From: UBA4416 sp040387475
GTDB lineage: Bacteria; Bacteroidota; Bacteroidia; B-17B0; Aurantibacillaceae
Assembly (NCBI GenBank): GCA_040387475.1
Contig: JAZKDT010000046.1
Location: 1-64,000, forward strand
Direction of reading: 5' to 3'
DNA: 64,000 nucleotides
The notes under the pieces were generated by a model. That model had not been told where the DNA came from. It did no database searches and was given only the letters and a program-made list of their open reading frames with translations. Of this stretch, positions 41,838-54,100 are shown one piece after another. The first letter of the stretch is position 1. Every line of letters starts with the position of its first letter. Position numbers and translations under genes: made by a program.

Positions 41838-43778
41838 ATGATCAACTATTTTAAAGAACATAAAAAAATATTTTTTACCTTTTTAGTGCTTGTTTTTCTA
41901 TTTTATGGAAGTTCCTTAAAAAACAAATACGCCTTAGATGATGACTATGTTACGGTTACAAACTTTCCCATAAACGGACAAGAATTTGTTCCCAACCATA
42001 AACTGGTTTCGAAAGGTTTTGGTGGAATTGCAAAAATCTGGAAAAGCAGATACGCACATGATAGCGAAGCATCCTTTGATTATAGGCCCTTGGTAACAAC
42101 GACCTTTGCCATCGAATATGGTATTTTTGGCCAAAGCCCCTTTATGAGTCACTTAATCAATATTTTGTTTTACTTTATTTGCGTATGGATTTTGTTTTGC
42201 ATTATTTTAAAACTGTTGAATGATCATGAGCATAAACTCGCCCTAGCTTTTGTGTGTTCCTTGCTTTTTTTAATCCATCCCATTCACACCGAGGTAGTCA
42301 ACAATCTTAAATGCCGCGACGAATTGTTATCGTTTATGTGTGGTTTTATGGCAGTATGGTATAGCCTGGATGCCTACCGCAAACCCAATTTTAAGAACGT
42401 TATTTTAATTGTTGTTTTTTTAGCGCTCGCACTTTTATCAAAAAAGACAGCAATGCTGTTTTTCGCAATTATTCCGCTTTGCCTTCTTTTTTTCCGAAAA
42501 ATTAATGTTAAGTATGCGTTTCTTTTAGTATTCGTGTTGGTGTTTACCAACTATTTAATTCCTCTTATTAAATCAAACATTGTAACCGAAAAAACTGTTA
42601 GACACTTTTACCATTTCGAAAATCCTTTGTACACCGATGTTGTTCCTCTTTTCCAAAAGTTGATTATCGGCATTAAAACATTTGGTTTTTATGTAAGCTT
42701 CTCAGTTTTACCTTATCCGTTCCGAAATTATTATGGAGCAAATACGTTTGATCTGAGCACGGCTTTAAATATTTATTTTTTTATTGCCATCATTTTTATT
42801 GGCGTTTGCAGTTATTACATCTTTAAATTCAAGCATAAACTATTATTTTTTTCCACCTTGCTTTTTTGCGGTTCTATTTTACCCTTTTTAAACATAACAA
42901 CGCCTGCTCCCGGTGTATTGGCTGAACGCTTTGCCTTTTGCGCTTCTGTAGGTTTTTGCTTGCTTATAGCTATCCCGATAACGCATTATCTGAAAAATTT
43001 TCAGTTTAAAGCCATTTCTCAATTTCTATCGAAGCCACTTGTATATATGTTGCCTTTAGTTTTTATATGCATGGCTTACACCTGGAATCGAAATTCTCAG
43101 TGGCATGATAAAGTTTACTTATTTGAACATGATATTTCTCATTTGGAAAAATCAGCCAAAGCCAATAGTTTATTGGCCAATGAATATTTTGAAATGCTCC
43201 GTTCGCCCAATAAGAAATATCCTGACCAGGTATTGATTCAAAAATGTTTAAAACACTATAATTTGGCTATCACAAATGATTCCAGTTTTTTTTCTGCTTA
43301 TAATAATGCGGGGGTTATCTATTATTCGTATTTAAAGGATATACCATCCGCAAAAAAATATTTCTTGTTGGGCATCAGGCATCGTCCTTTATATGCGCAG
43401 GCTTATGAAAACCTCGGCAATTGCTATAAACAGGAAGGAAATAGCGTGCGGGCATTTGAATGCTATAAAAAAGCGATTGAGATCAATCCAAAACAATATT
43501 CAGCTTTTATGTCGGCGATTAATTTGTTTTTTGAGAAGAAGGAATATGATAAAACTATCAAAGTAATTAATACCGCCTATCTCAGTTTTCCTGATAGCTA
43601 TGAATTAGTGGCGCAGGAAGCAAATTGCTTTTTGATGAAGGGCGATACCCTGGTAGCTATTGATAAATATGAAGAAGCATATTTACTTAATCCCAATCAA
43701 TACCTGGCACAGTTCCTTTCTCAAAAATATAAAGAAGTTGGAAATGAAACGAAATCTGAATTTTATAAAAATAAATAA
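41838..43778 (+). CDS. TMTC-like GT-C membrane protein with TPR repeats
   Basis: A 646-residue polytopic protein: about ten or eleven membrane helices (10-420), then tetratricopeptide repeats (about 470-640; AYNNAGVIYYSYLKD, AYENLGNCYKQEGNSVRAFECYKKAIEINP). The first loop has NKYALDDDYV, the acidic pair of GT-C enzymes, and CRDELLSF further on matches the pattern of TMTC-type O-mannosyltransferases. These use lipid-linked sugar and the TPRs may bind protein acceptors. It precedes a paralogue, with a one-base overlap, and three giant Ig-like surface proteins. Glycosyl donor and acceptor are unknown. Confidence 0.8.
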   Translation: MINYFKEHKKIFFTFLVLVFLFYGSSLKNKYALDDDYVTVTNFPINGQEFVPNHKLVSKGFGGIAKIWKSRYAHDSEASFDYRPLVTTTFAIEYGIFGQSPFMSHLINILFYFICVWILFCIILKLLNDHEHKLALAFVCSLLFLIHPIHTEVVNNLKCRDELLSFMCGFMAVWYSLDAYRKPNFKNVILIVVFLALALLSKKTAMLFFAIIPLCLLFFRKINVKYAFLLVFVLVFTNYLIPLIKSNIVTEKTVRHFYHFENPLYTDVVPLFQKLIIGIKTFGFYVSFSVLPYPFRNYYGANTFDLSTALNIYFFIAIIFIGVCSYYIFKFKHKLLFFSTLLFCGSILPFLNITTPAPGVLAERFAFCASVGFCLLIAIPITHYLKNFQFKAISQFLSKPLVYMLPLVFICMAYTWNRNSQWHDKVYLFEHDISHLEKSAKANSLLANEYFEMLRSPNKKYPDQVLIQKCLKHYNLAITNDSSFFSAYNNAGVIYYSYLKDIPSAKKYFLLGIRHRPLYAQAYENLGNCYKQEGNSVRAFECYKKAIEINPKQYSAFMSAINLFFEKKEYDKTIKVINTAYLSFPDSYELVAQEANCFLMKGDTLVAIDKYEEAYLLNPNQYLAQFLSQKYKEVGNETKSEFYKNK

Positions 43779-45655
43779 TGAAAATTTTCAATTACCTCTT
43801 TGAAAGAAAATTCTTGTTTTTTTTATGCATCGCATTTGTTTTGTATGGTAATACACTTAAAAATGGATATGGATTAGATGATCAATTTGTTACCGAAAAT
43901 AACTACACTAATAAAGGATTAAAAACCTTAAAGAAAATTTTTACTTCGTATTATGCAGAAAATGACGGCAAAAACAATTACGAGTACCGCCCTATTGTTA
44001 AGGTTTCTTTTGCCTTGGAACATCAGCTGTTTGGTGTAAAGCCCTGGATCGGGCATTTGATCAACATCATTTTATATGGCTTATGTATATTTCTTTTATT
44101 TAAAGTCTTACTAAGAATCTTTCATGACTATCCTGAAGCGTTTAGTTTATACATTACGTTGATTTTTGCTGTACTGCCGGTTCATTCGGAAGTAGTGGCA
44201 AGTTTAAAAAACCGGGACGTACTTCTTTGTTTTGCATTTTCGATGCTGTTATTAAAGCACGTAGATGATTTTTTTAAACACAATCATTATAAATATTTGT
44301 TGTATGCTATCCTTTTTTCGGCGCTTGGTTTCTTAACTAAATATGATATCCTTCCTTTTCTGGCAATCGCACCCATTATTTTTTACAAGAAATATAAATT
44401 TAGTCTTAAACCTTTTTTAGCGTTCGTTCTGGTATTTGCTTTGGGTTTTTTATCCTACAGAATATTGAAGAAAAACCTATTGGATAAATCTATAAGTGAA
44501 CGAATTTTCCTCTATTCCGAAAATCCATTGTTTTTTGAAAACTCTTTTTTACATAGACTTTCCACGGCCCTTAACTCTCTGGGATTTTATGTAAAGATGT
44601 TGTTTTTTCCAAGTAACATGACCTGTTATTATGGTTATAAAACGCTTGATATTTTTAATTTTATATCTGCTTACGCATTGCTCGGGCTCGCTTCTTTCGT
44701 CGCCCTGCTTTATGGATTCTTCAAACTCTTAAAAAGTCGTAATCCGATATGGATTGCACTGGTATTCTTTGGTATATCTATTTCGATGTATTTAAATATA
44801 ATGAGAGTTGTTGCAGGGATAGTAGCCGACAGGTATTTGTTTTTTTCCTCCATTGGCTTTTCTGTTTTAATGGGGTATCTGTTTTTAAAATTTCTTAATA
44901 AAAATGATAAACCTTTATTGCTTACCCAAACGTCCATAAACTTTAAACTCATATCTGTACTTATTGCAGTATCGTGTTTATTTATTGTATTAAAGAGGAA
45001 TAGCGAATGGGAGAATAAATTACTGTTATATGAACACGACGTTAAAAAAAGGCCTACTTCAATCGCGTTAAATCTCCTCTTCAGTAAAGAAGTATTAAAT
45101 AATATAAATACTTCTGTTTACTTTAATAGTGGAAGAGATATGAAAACCTACGTTGAACAAGCAAGGGTGAGTTTAAATAATGTATTGGAAATTGATTCGA
45201 TGGAAATTGCAGCGCTTAACAACCTTGCTTTTATTTACCAGAATATTGATAAAGATTATAAAAAGGCAATCCCTTTGCATCAAAAAGCTTTGTTAAAGGA
45301 CTCCACTAAATTTGAAGTGCTTTATAATTATGCCTATTGTTTATATATGATAGGTGAAAATCAAAAAGCACAACACACCATTTTGAAAGTGTACGTTCAT
45401 AATTCAGATAATCAACAGGTTTTGGATTTAATGTCATATATATTGGTGGCAAACAAAAAATGGGATTTAGGAATACAGTTATTTAAAGAAATTGCTGAAA
45501 GAAATCCTGAAAATAACTCAACAAATATGATTTTAGGTAATTTTTATATTGCCTCCGGCGACTTAATTAATGCTAAAAATTATTATTCTATAGCGCTGGA
45601 AAACGATCCGGGAAATTCAGAAATTAGGCAAATAGTGTCCCGACTGAGTAAATAA
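43778..45655 (+). CDS. TMTC-like GT-C membrane protein with TPR repeats, paralogue
   Basis: A 625-residue paralogue of the previous gene, joined to it by TAATG (one-base overlap). NGYGLDDQFVTENNY carries the acidic motif of the first loop, NYEYRPIVKVSFALEHQLFG and KNRDVLLCFAFS match the partner gene, and the C-terminus has TPRs (ALNNLAFIYQNIDKDYKKAIPLHQKAL). The pair probably arose by duplication and may act on different acceptors or as a hetero-complex. Predicted in the inner membrane with TPRs in the periplasm if topology follows TMTC proteins. Confidence 0.8.
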   Translation: MKIFNYLFERKFLFFLCIAFVLYGNTLKNGYGLDDQFVTENNYTNKGLKTLKKIFTSYYAENDGKNNYEYRPIVKVSFALEHQLFGVKPWIGHLINIILYGLCIFLLFKVLLRIFHDYPEAFSLYITLIFAVLPVHSEVVASLKNRDVLLCFAFSMLLLKHVDDFFKHNHYKYLLYAILFSALGFLTKYDILPFLAIAPIIFYKKYKFSLKPFLAFVLVFALGFLSYRILKKNLLDKSISERIFLYSENPLFFENSFLHRLSTALNSLGFYVKMLFFPSNMTCYYGYKTLDIFNFISAYALLGLASFVALLYGFFKLLKSRNPIWIALVFFGISISMYLNIMRVVAGIVADRYLFFSSIGFSVLMGYLFLKFLNKNDKPLLLTQTSINFKLISVLIAVSCLFIVLKRNSEWENKLLLYEHDVKKRPTSIALNLLFSKEVLNNINTSVYFNSGRDMKTYVEQARVSLNNVLEIDSMEIAALNNLAFIYQNIDKDYKKAIPLHQKALLKDSTKFEVLYNYAYCLYMIGENQKAQHTILKVYVHNSDNQQVLDLMSYILVANKKWDLGIQLFKEIAERNPENNSTNMILGNFYIASGDLINAKNYYSIALENDPGNSEIRQIVSRLSK

Positions 45656-45741
45656 TGCATTTGAGTTAGGGAAAAAAACATCCAAATTTTAGGTTCTAGG
45701 TTTAAAATCAATAACTTAGAGAAAATTTATATTCATAACCT

Positions 45742-48700
45742 ATGAAAAAAGTATTACTCTCAATTTTATTTTTAATTTTTGGTTTAAGTGGTTTTGCTCA
45801 ACTCGGCGTTTCGCCAAACCAAACTGCAACCAACCTTGCGAATTATTTACTCGGAACAGGAGTTACGATTTCTAACGCTTCGATGACTTGTCCAGCAGCC
45901 GCTAATGGTTTTTTCTCCAATGGTACCGCTGCCGGATTGGGAATAAATAACGGCGTATTGTTAACCACTGGAAATGCTGTAAATTCGGCTGGCTCCGCTG
46001 CAGGTAACTGGAGTGTAGATAATGGCGGTGGTGGCTTTGCTGCCATGACTGCTTTAACAGGCGCCAGTAGTACATATAATGGCTGCTTATTGCAGTTTGA
46101 TATCGTACCAGTGTGTTCGCCTTTAAATATCCGCTATAAATTTGGTTCTGAAGAATACCCTGAATGGGTAAGTTCCGGGTTTAACGATGCTTTTGGTTTT
46201 TTCATTACCGGGCCAGATCCAGGGGGTGGAAGTTATAGTAATTTAAATTTAGCTAAAGTACCTGGAAGTACGCAAGCGGTGAGTATTGATAATATCAACG
46301 CCTCATCAAATACCGCCTATTATATCAATAATGCAGCTAGCGGAACCATTGCGTATGATGGTTTAACGACGGTATTAACCGGAAGTGCCGATGTTGTTCC
46401 TTGCCAGTCTTATCATCTCGTTTTAGCGATAGTAGATGCAGGCGATCGCAATTACGACTCCGGGGTGTTTTTGGAACAATCCGGTATTTCATGTGTTACT
46501 CCTAATGTTACCACAAGCAGTACAGCAGGCGGTGGCAGTGGCGGTACTATTTGTGCCGGCCAAACCGTTACTTTAACAGCATCAGGAGCCACTGATTACG
46601 ATTGGTCAACCGGTGCAACTACAAATAGCATAGTTGTTTCACCCAGTAGTACAACCACCTATACAGTTGGTGGCAGTAATGTTGGAGTTTGTGTACAATC
46701 GGCCACAAGTTTGGTGGTTACAGTAAATCCAGCGCCAACGGCTGTTGCTGGTCCCGCGCAGATATTGACATGCGCTCAGCCAAATGCAGTTTTATCGGGT
46801 TCAGGAGGAGGAAGTTACTCATGGACAGGTCCAGGGATAGTATCAGGTAACACCTCAGCAACTCCAACCGTTAATGCAGCGGGTACATATAGTTTAATAG
46901 TTACCTCATCATCATCCCCTTTTTGTCCTTCCGTTGTTTCCACAGTTAATGTTACTGCAAATACAACACCTCCTTCTCCTACCGCTTCAGCAAGCGGAGG
47001 CTTAAATTGTACCACCACATCCGTGTCGTTAAATGCTACCGGCGGCGGCTCTTATTCGTGGTCGGGTACCGGAATTATTTCCGGTGGAAATACAGCCAAC
47101 CCTGTAGTTAACGGAACAGGTCCTTATGTAGTAACAGTTACCGGCTCTAACGGATGTACAGCTACTGCTAATACTTCGGTAGCTCAAAACATCACACCGC
47201 CTTCACCAACAGCTTCAACAACAGGCAGTTTAAATTGTACAACAACATCTATTGCTTTAAATGCTACCGGCGGAGGATCATATTCATGGTCGGGTACTGG
47301 AATTATTTCCGGTGGCAACACAGCTAACCCGGTGGTGAATGGTACAGGGCCTTATGTGGTAACAGTAACGGGAGGTAACGGATGTACCGCTACGGCTAAT
47401 ACTTCCGTAGCTCAAGATGTAACACCTCCTTCTCCAAGTGCGTCCACAACAGGAAGTCTGAACTGTTCAACGACTACCGCTGCTTTAAATGCAACCGGTG
47501 GAGGATCGTATTCATGGTCGGGCGCCGGCATCTTATCTGGCGCTAATACAGCTAACCCTGTTGTAAATGGTACAGGTCCTTACGTCGTTACAGTTACAGG
47601 GTCAAATGGATGTACAGCAACCGCTAACACATCGGTAGCCCAAAATATAACACCTCCTTCTCCAACAGCCTCTACAACCGGAAGTTTAAATTGTACAACT
47701 ACCAGTGTTGGATTAACAGCAACGGGCGGTGGTTCTTATTCCTGGTCGGGAGCAGGCATTATTTCCGGCGGAAATACTGCTAATCCTGTAGTAAATGGAA
47801 CCGGACCTTATGTCGTAACCGTTACCGGCTCTAATGGATGTACAGCAACAGCTAATACATCGGTAGCTCAAAATAATACTCCTCCAGCTCCCACAGCAAG
47901 TAACTCGGGTTCATTAACCTGTGTAACAAGTATTGTTACATTAACAGGTACAAGCGGCGGAAGTTATGCATGGTCAGGACCTGGTATTATTTCAGGTGCT
48001 GCAACTGCTAATCCTGACGTAAACCAACTTGGTACATATATCGTTACCGTTACTGCAGTTAACGGATGTACTGCTACCGCGAGTACTACAGTTGGACAAA
48101 ATACGGTGATACCAACCGTATCAATGCCTGCAACACAAACGATCACTTGTACATCACCAACTTTATCTTTGATTGGGTCAGCTAATCCATCAAACGCCAC
48201 GCCAGTTTGGACAGGTGGTGCTTGCGGCGGTGCAACAACATATACGGCATCAGCTTGTTCGCCAGGCACGTACACATTAACTGTAACTAATCCATTAACC
48301 GGATGCTCAAATTCAGGAATGGTAGATGTTGTTCCAAGTACAGGAATTCCATCGGTTACGTTAACGGCAAATGGTTTAATTACCTGTAACACTACTACAG
48401 TTGAAGTTACTGCTACTACTNNNNNNNNNNCGCATGGAGCGGGCCAGGCGCGGTGGCAGGTTCTACAACATCGTCAGGTACTGTAACCGTTGGTGGAACT
48501 TATCAATGTGTTGTTATGAATACGACTTCTGGATGTTCTTCCACTATTACCACTGTTGTTCCAAGTAACACAGCACCCGTTGCAGCAAACGTAGCTTCGG
48601 CAAATGCTTTAACCTGTGTCACAAACACAGTAACTTTATTAGCAACTCCTACCGGAACAAACTATGCATACAGCTGGTCTGGACCGGGAACAATTACTAA

Positions 48701-50546
48701 CGGAACAACTGACTCTCCTACCGTAGATTCAAATGGCAATTATGTAGTAACGATCACAGATAACACCAATGGATGTACAGGGTCATTTACAGCAACTGTA
48801 AACTCCAATACAACTATTCCAACGTTAAGTTTAGCAGCAACTTCTTTAACAACTACTTGTAGTTCACCTACAGTGACCTTGAATGCATCCAGTAATGCCG
48901 ATCCAAATTCAGCTTACACGTGGACAGTATCTGCCGGCGGCGTTTTAACTAACACCAATACAAATAACCCTGTTGCCGGAAGCGGTGGAATATACGACGT
49001 AGCAGTAACAAATACGTTAAACGGCTGTGTATCTGCACCACAATCTGTAACTGTTACAGCAGACGCCAACATTCCAACTTTTACATTAAGTTCAACAACT
49101 GCTTCGTTAAGTTGCATAGTGTCGTCAACTACTGCTACACTAAATACGACAGGCTCTGATCTTACATTTGCATGGTCGCCCGCGCCAAGCGCGGGAGTAA
49201 ATACGTCAACTCCTACATTTAATACACCGGGCGTTTATACCTGTGTTATTACAAACACTGTAAATAATTGTAGCACTGGCGCTGCGCAAGTTACTGTATC
49301 AAGTAATACACTTGCCCCAACAATGATCATTACTTCCGGCATATTAACATGTAATACAACTTCTCTTACCATTACAGGAGTTACATCACCAACCAGTGGA
49401 GTTTCATATGTATGGACTGGGCCTGGAATTGTAGGATCTGCAAGCGGGTCCTCGGTGGACGTAAATGCGCCCGGTAATTACGACGTTGTTATTTTAGATG
49501 CAGCAAATGGATGTACAAATACGATTAGTACTTCTGTTAGTTCAAATACAACTGCTCCAATCCTAACCTTAAGCGCTGCCAGCACATCCATTAGTTGTGC
49601 AGCTTCTACAACCACATTGTCAGGAAATGGAAGCGGAACAGTTACATGGATGACTCCAGCCGGAACTTCAAGTAACCCTGTTATTGCCGGAACTGCAGGC
49701 AATTATGTAGCAACGGTAACCGACATAACAAATGGATGTAGAACAAGTGATTCATTAATTGTTACCGGAAGCACAGTTGCACCTACAGCTGATGCTGGGA
49801 CAAGTGCGGCCATTCCTTGTGGAACACCAACACTGGCGTTAAATGGTACGACTACTTCAACAGATGTAGTAACCTATGATTGGTCAGGTCCTAATGCAGG
49901 AAGTATCGTATCTGGCGCAAACACGCAAAATCCTGTGGTAATGGATCAGGGACCATATACGTTAACCGTTACAAATGTAGCGAGTGGCTGTACTTCGACG
50001 GCAACTATCAATGTTACTATGTCAACGGTTGTTGCATCTTTCACTGCAACGCCTACTACTGGTTTGTCGCCTTTAGATGTTAGCTTTACGGATGGAAGTA
50101 CAGGAGCCGGAACTTTATCTTATAACTGGAATTTCGGAGATAATACATCTTCGTCAAATCAGTCTCCCGGGAATCATGTATTTACCACTGGAACTTACAC
50201 CGTGTTATTAACAGTGACTTCAGGTCCATGTACAGACACAGCTACAACGGTTATAGTTGTGGAAGATGGCTTAACTTTGGAAATACCTAACGTATTTACT
50301 CCAAATGGCGATGGATCAAACGAATTTTTCTCGATAAAATCAACTGGCGTGAAAGAAATATCGTTGCAAGTCTTCAATCGCTGGGGACAAAAACTATATG
50401 AATTTTCAGGGCCTAAGGCGTCCTGGGATGGGTTAACTCCAAACGGAGCTGCCGCACCAGAAGGTACTTATTTTTACTTTGTGAAAGCAACCGGCTTTGA
50501 CGGTACTGAAATAGAGAAACACGGGTCTGTAAATTTATTCCGATAA
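45742..50546 (+). CDS. Giant Ig-like surface protein with T9SS type B signal, split by gap
   Basis: About 1,600 residues, one gene broken by ten N at 48421-48430; the right side reads AWSGPGAVAGS, continuing the repeat family. Signal peptide to about residue 20 (FGLSGFAQ), a choice-of-anchor L domain (about 22-250; YKFGSEEYPEWVSSGFNDAFGFF), then many Ig-like repeats, four of them nearly identical. A PKD domain near the end (SYNWNFGDN) precedes a CHU_C type B sorting domain (PNVFTPNGDGSNEFFSI, FNRWGQKLYEF, PEGTYFYFVKA). It should reach the cell surface through T9SS and act as an adhesin or envelope fibre. First of three such genes in a row. Confidence 0.9.
46966..47877 (+). repeat. Four 228-bp in-frame tandem repeats
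   Basis: Copies start at 46966, 47194, 47422 and 47650 with no indel; a divergent fifth starts at 47878. Each encodes 76 residues from TPPSP to TSVAQ. Synonymous differences are frequent, so the copies are not a very recent expansion. The nearby gap may stem from repeat assembly. Confidence 0.9.
48421..48430. other. Assembly gap (10 N) inside giant gene
   Basis: Family reading continues on both sides in different frames, so the gap length is arbitrary. Confidence 0.92.
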
Positions 50547-50564
50547 ATCCTAACTTTAATTGTT

Positions 50565-50599
50565 AAAAGGCTCTCTTTAAAATAAAGAGAGCCTTTTTT
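50565..50599 (+). terminator. Rho-independent terminator
   Basis: A perfect 15-bp stem (50565-50579 / 50583-50597) with AAA loop and T run, after the first giant gene. Confidence 0.92.
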
Positions 50600-50694
50600 A
50601 TGTGTCTGATTTTTAACAATTTATTTTTGAGAATCCAAAATTGGACAGATAATAATGTTTATTTTTATCGCTAAATAAACATATTTTATCAGAC

Positions 50695-51096
50695 ATGAAG
50701 AAAATTAAATCTCTAGGAACAATACTACTTACTATTTCTTTCTTTAGTATCACCCAGGTGTTAGATGCCCAGGAAAGTAATGAGAAACATTCAGAAGTAA
50801 AGCCACGAGGTGCCACAAAAACTAAAGTTTCGCCGGCTAATAATAACTCTTTAACAGTGCAAAAACGTGTTGACACCGATGGAAAGAGTTTTCAGATTGA
50901 TGAGAATGATACTTACCAGGGGAGAAAAGAAGAATTTTTATCTCAAATTACATTGAAAGAATTACCAACTGATTTTCCTAAATATGAAAAATGGATGGGA
51001 ATCCGTCATTACAACGAAATAATAAGCGAATATTATCAAAAACATCTCGATATAGTGACGCCTTCCGTAAAACAAAAGCTTACCCAAACACATTAA
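50695..51096 (+). CDS. Small secreted protein of unknown function
   Basis: A 133-residue exported protein. A signal peptide (LGTILLTISFFSITQVLDAQ, cut after DA) is followed by a low-complexity, charged stretch (ESNEKHSEVKPRGATKTK) and a helical end (LKELPTDFPKYEKWMGI, IISEYYQKHLDIVTPSV). No known domain. It lies 75 bases before the 2,323-residue surface protein on the same strand, so it may be an accessory or co-expressed periplasmic protein. A second small exported protein has the same position before the third giant gene. Confidence 0.75.
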   Translation: MKKIKSLGTILLTISFFSITQVLDAQESNEKHSEVKPRGATKTKVSPANNNSLTVQKRVDTDGKSFQIDENDTYQGRKEEFLSQITLKELPTDFPKYEKWMGIRHYNEIISEYYQKHLDIVTPSVKQKLTQTH

Positions 51097-51170
51097 CAGG
51101 CAGAGGAAAACCAATGCTTAATTTAAAATAATGCCCTTAATTTTTACAAATTATCTTTAACTAACCTCAT

Positions 51171-54100
51171 ATGAGTTCAAAAAAATTACTATCCTTAATT
51201 TTATTAGTATTTTTAACATCAGCTGTTTTTTCGCAAGGAACACTATGTTCAAGTGCAACACCCTTTTGTACTGCAATCGGAACACCATTTACCTACCAAA
51301 ACGTAACCGGCACTGCTGTCGGTCAGGTTGGTCCAAATTATGGTTGTTTAGCAACTCAACCACGTCCATCCTGGTTTTATATCAAGTCCTCAGCAGCTGG
51401 AGCGATGACTTTTAGTTTAACTCAATCAACGTCACCGGGGGGTGCTCCTAATATCGACGTCGATTTTATTGCTTACGGTCCTTATTCAACGGCCGCTTTT
51501 CCAAGTGCTTGCTCAAATTTAACGGGAGGTTGTACTGCTGATCATAATTGCGCTGGAAATACCGAAGATTGTAGTTATAATCCGGCTGCAACGGAAACGA
51601 TGACGTTAAATGCGACAGCGCCAGGACAGTACTTTATTATCATGATTACAAACTTTGCTGGAACTGCCGGTTTTATTACTTTTACCCAAACGGGTGGCCC
51701 TGCTACCGATTGTTCTATTACATGCCCCAGCGTTATTTCGGGAGATGGTTTTACAACAAGTTCAGGAAGTAATTTACCTTCATCAGTGTCCTGTGGCTCA
51801 GCTCCTATCACATTAATGGCATCTAACAATTCTGCTTTTGGTAGCCCAATTGTTCCAGGTATCATGTTAAATTTTACAACAAATAATAATCCGTCTAACC
51901 AACTAAACTGGTACGAAAACGGCACTTTCCTTGCTTGTTTTGGTCCTACTTGTACTGCAGGCCCACTGAACGTAAATACAAACAATGACATTCAGTTGTA
52001 TTATTCATCGCCAACAGCTACTACAACTATCGAATTTTGCGAACCAAATACTGCTCAGCCAAACATGGGATATTCCATTATGGATTTGGCCAGCGGTGCC
52101 ACCATCGCATTTGGAACCTGGATTGACGATGGAGCTTGTCAAACAGTAACTATTCCTCCCGGGGCTATAACCGGCGTTGCTACGTTTACGGCGTCGTGTG
52201 GAACCTGTGTAACGAGTACTAATTTTGGATACGGAACCTTTAATCCGGCGCTTGCAGGCACGGGTACACATACCATCACCTATTCGTTCTCACCAGGTGG
52301 ATCCTGCCCTACTTATACATTTTCGAAAGTTATTACGGTTAACACTCCTTCTATTACGCCAGCGGTAACCAATGCCACTATTTGTGCAGGCAATAGTACT
52401 ACCTTAAGTGTTTCTGGAACTCCTTCTAGCCCAAATGCAACCTTTTCCAATTTCAACAATTATGCTATACCTGATGGAAGCGCTACAGGTGTATCTTCAC
52501 CAATAACAATAAGCGGTTTATCCGGTGTCGTTGGCACTAATTTACTATCGGTAAATCTAAATATATATTCTGACTTTGACGCTGATATGGACGTGTATCT
52601 CGTTTGTCCGGGAGGAACAACTATAACCTTATCAGATGATAATGGTGGAGCAGGATTTGATTATACAAATACAACATTTTCCACTACAGGAACAGCAATT
52701 ACATCAGGAGCTGCTCCGTTTACAGGAACATTTACGCCCGAGCAGGCTTTTAGCGGTTTAAGCGGTTGTAACATGAATGGTGTATGGCAATTATTTGTAA
52801 AAGACGATACTGGAAACGGGCTAAGCGGCTTTATATTAGACTGGAGTATTACTTTCGTAAATCAAAACAGCTATTCCTGGTCGCCCGCTGCAACTTTAAG
52901 TCCTTCTACAGGAACACTGGTAACAGCAAGCCCTACGGTAACAACCATATACACTGTTACAGCTACTGATGCCACTGGATGTGCAGCAACTAAAACAATA
53001 ACAGTTAGTGTGGATCCTAAACCAACACTAACAATCACACCAACTAACACTTTAGTTTGTTCCGGGAATACGGTATCGTTAACAGGAAGCGGCGCATCGA
53101 CTTATACATGGACAGGCGGAATCACAAACGGTACTGCCTTTAGCCCGGCGGCAACTTCAGGTTATACGCTAACCGGCACATCAGCTGCAGGCTGCACTAA
53201 TACGGCAATTACTTCTGTTTCCGTTAATGCAAGCCCAACTGTTGCTATTTCAAGCGTATCGAGCCCGGTTATCTGCTCTGGAAATTCTTCGCTTATTACA
53301 CCAACCGGCGCAAGTACTTATACGTTGTTAAACAGTGGAGCAACTGGTACAAGTTTTAATGTGAGCCCAACGGCAACTACTACTTACTCTATTATTGGAG
53401 CAAGTGCATCAAGTTGCCCTGGTACTAATACGATGACTACAACTATCACCGTAAACACTAGCCCAACGGTTGCTATTTCAAGTGTTTCGAGTCCTGTTAT
53501 CTGTTCCGGAAACTCATCCGTTATTACGCCCGGCGGTGCAAGCACTTACACATTATTAAACAGTGGAGCTACTGGAACAAGTTTTAATGTGAGTCCAACG
53601 GCAACTACTACCTACTCTATTATTGGAGCAAGCGCATCAAGCTGCCCTGGTACTAATACCATAACAACAACAATAACTGTAAATACTACCCCTACAGTTG
53701 GAATAACAAGTGTTTCTAATCCTACGTTGTGTTCGGGCAATCCATCAGTTATTACGCCGGGTGGAGCCTCCACGTATACGTTATTAAACAGCGGGGCAAC
53801 TGGAACAAGTTTTACTGTAAATCCAACAGCCACTACTACCTATTCAATTGTGGGAATAAGTTCTTCGAGTTGCCCGAGTACAAATACTATTACGACAACT
53901 ATAACCGTAGGTACGACTCCGACAGTGGCCATCTCTAGTGTTTCAAGTCCGGTTATTTGTTCAGGAAACTCATCGGTGATTACGCCAGGCGGCGCTTCTA
54001 CCTACACCCTTTTAAACTCGGGTGCTACCGGGACCAGTTTCACAGTTAATCCAACAGCTACTACTATTTACTCAGTAAGTGGTATTAGTGCAGGTGGATG

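Noticed and set aside
47964..48392. Long antisense open frame in the giant gene (also others at 51575-51991 and 55490-55867)
   Set aside because: These are shadows of Thr/Ser-rich coding sequence; they are low in complexity and match no family.
45742..50546. Two separate repeat proteins or a frameshift near 48430
   Set aside because: The frames meet at a 10-N gap and the repeat family continues on both sides.
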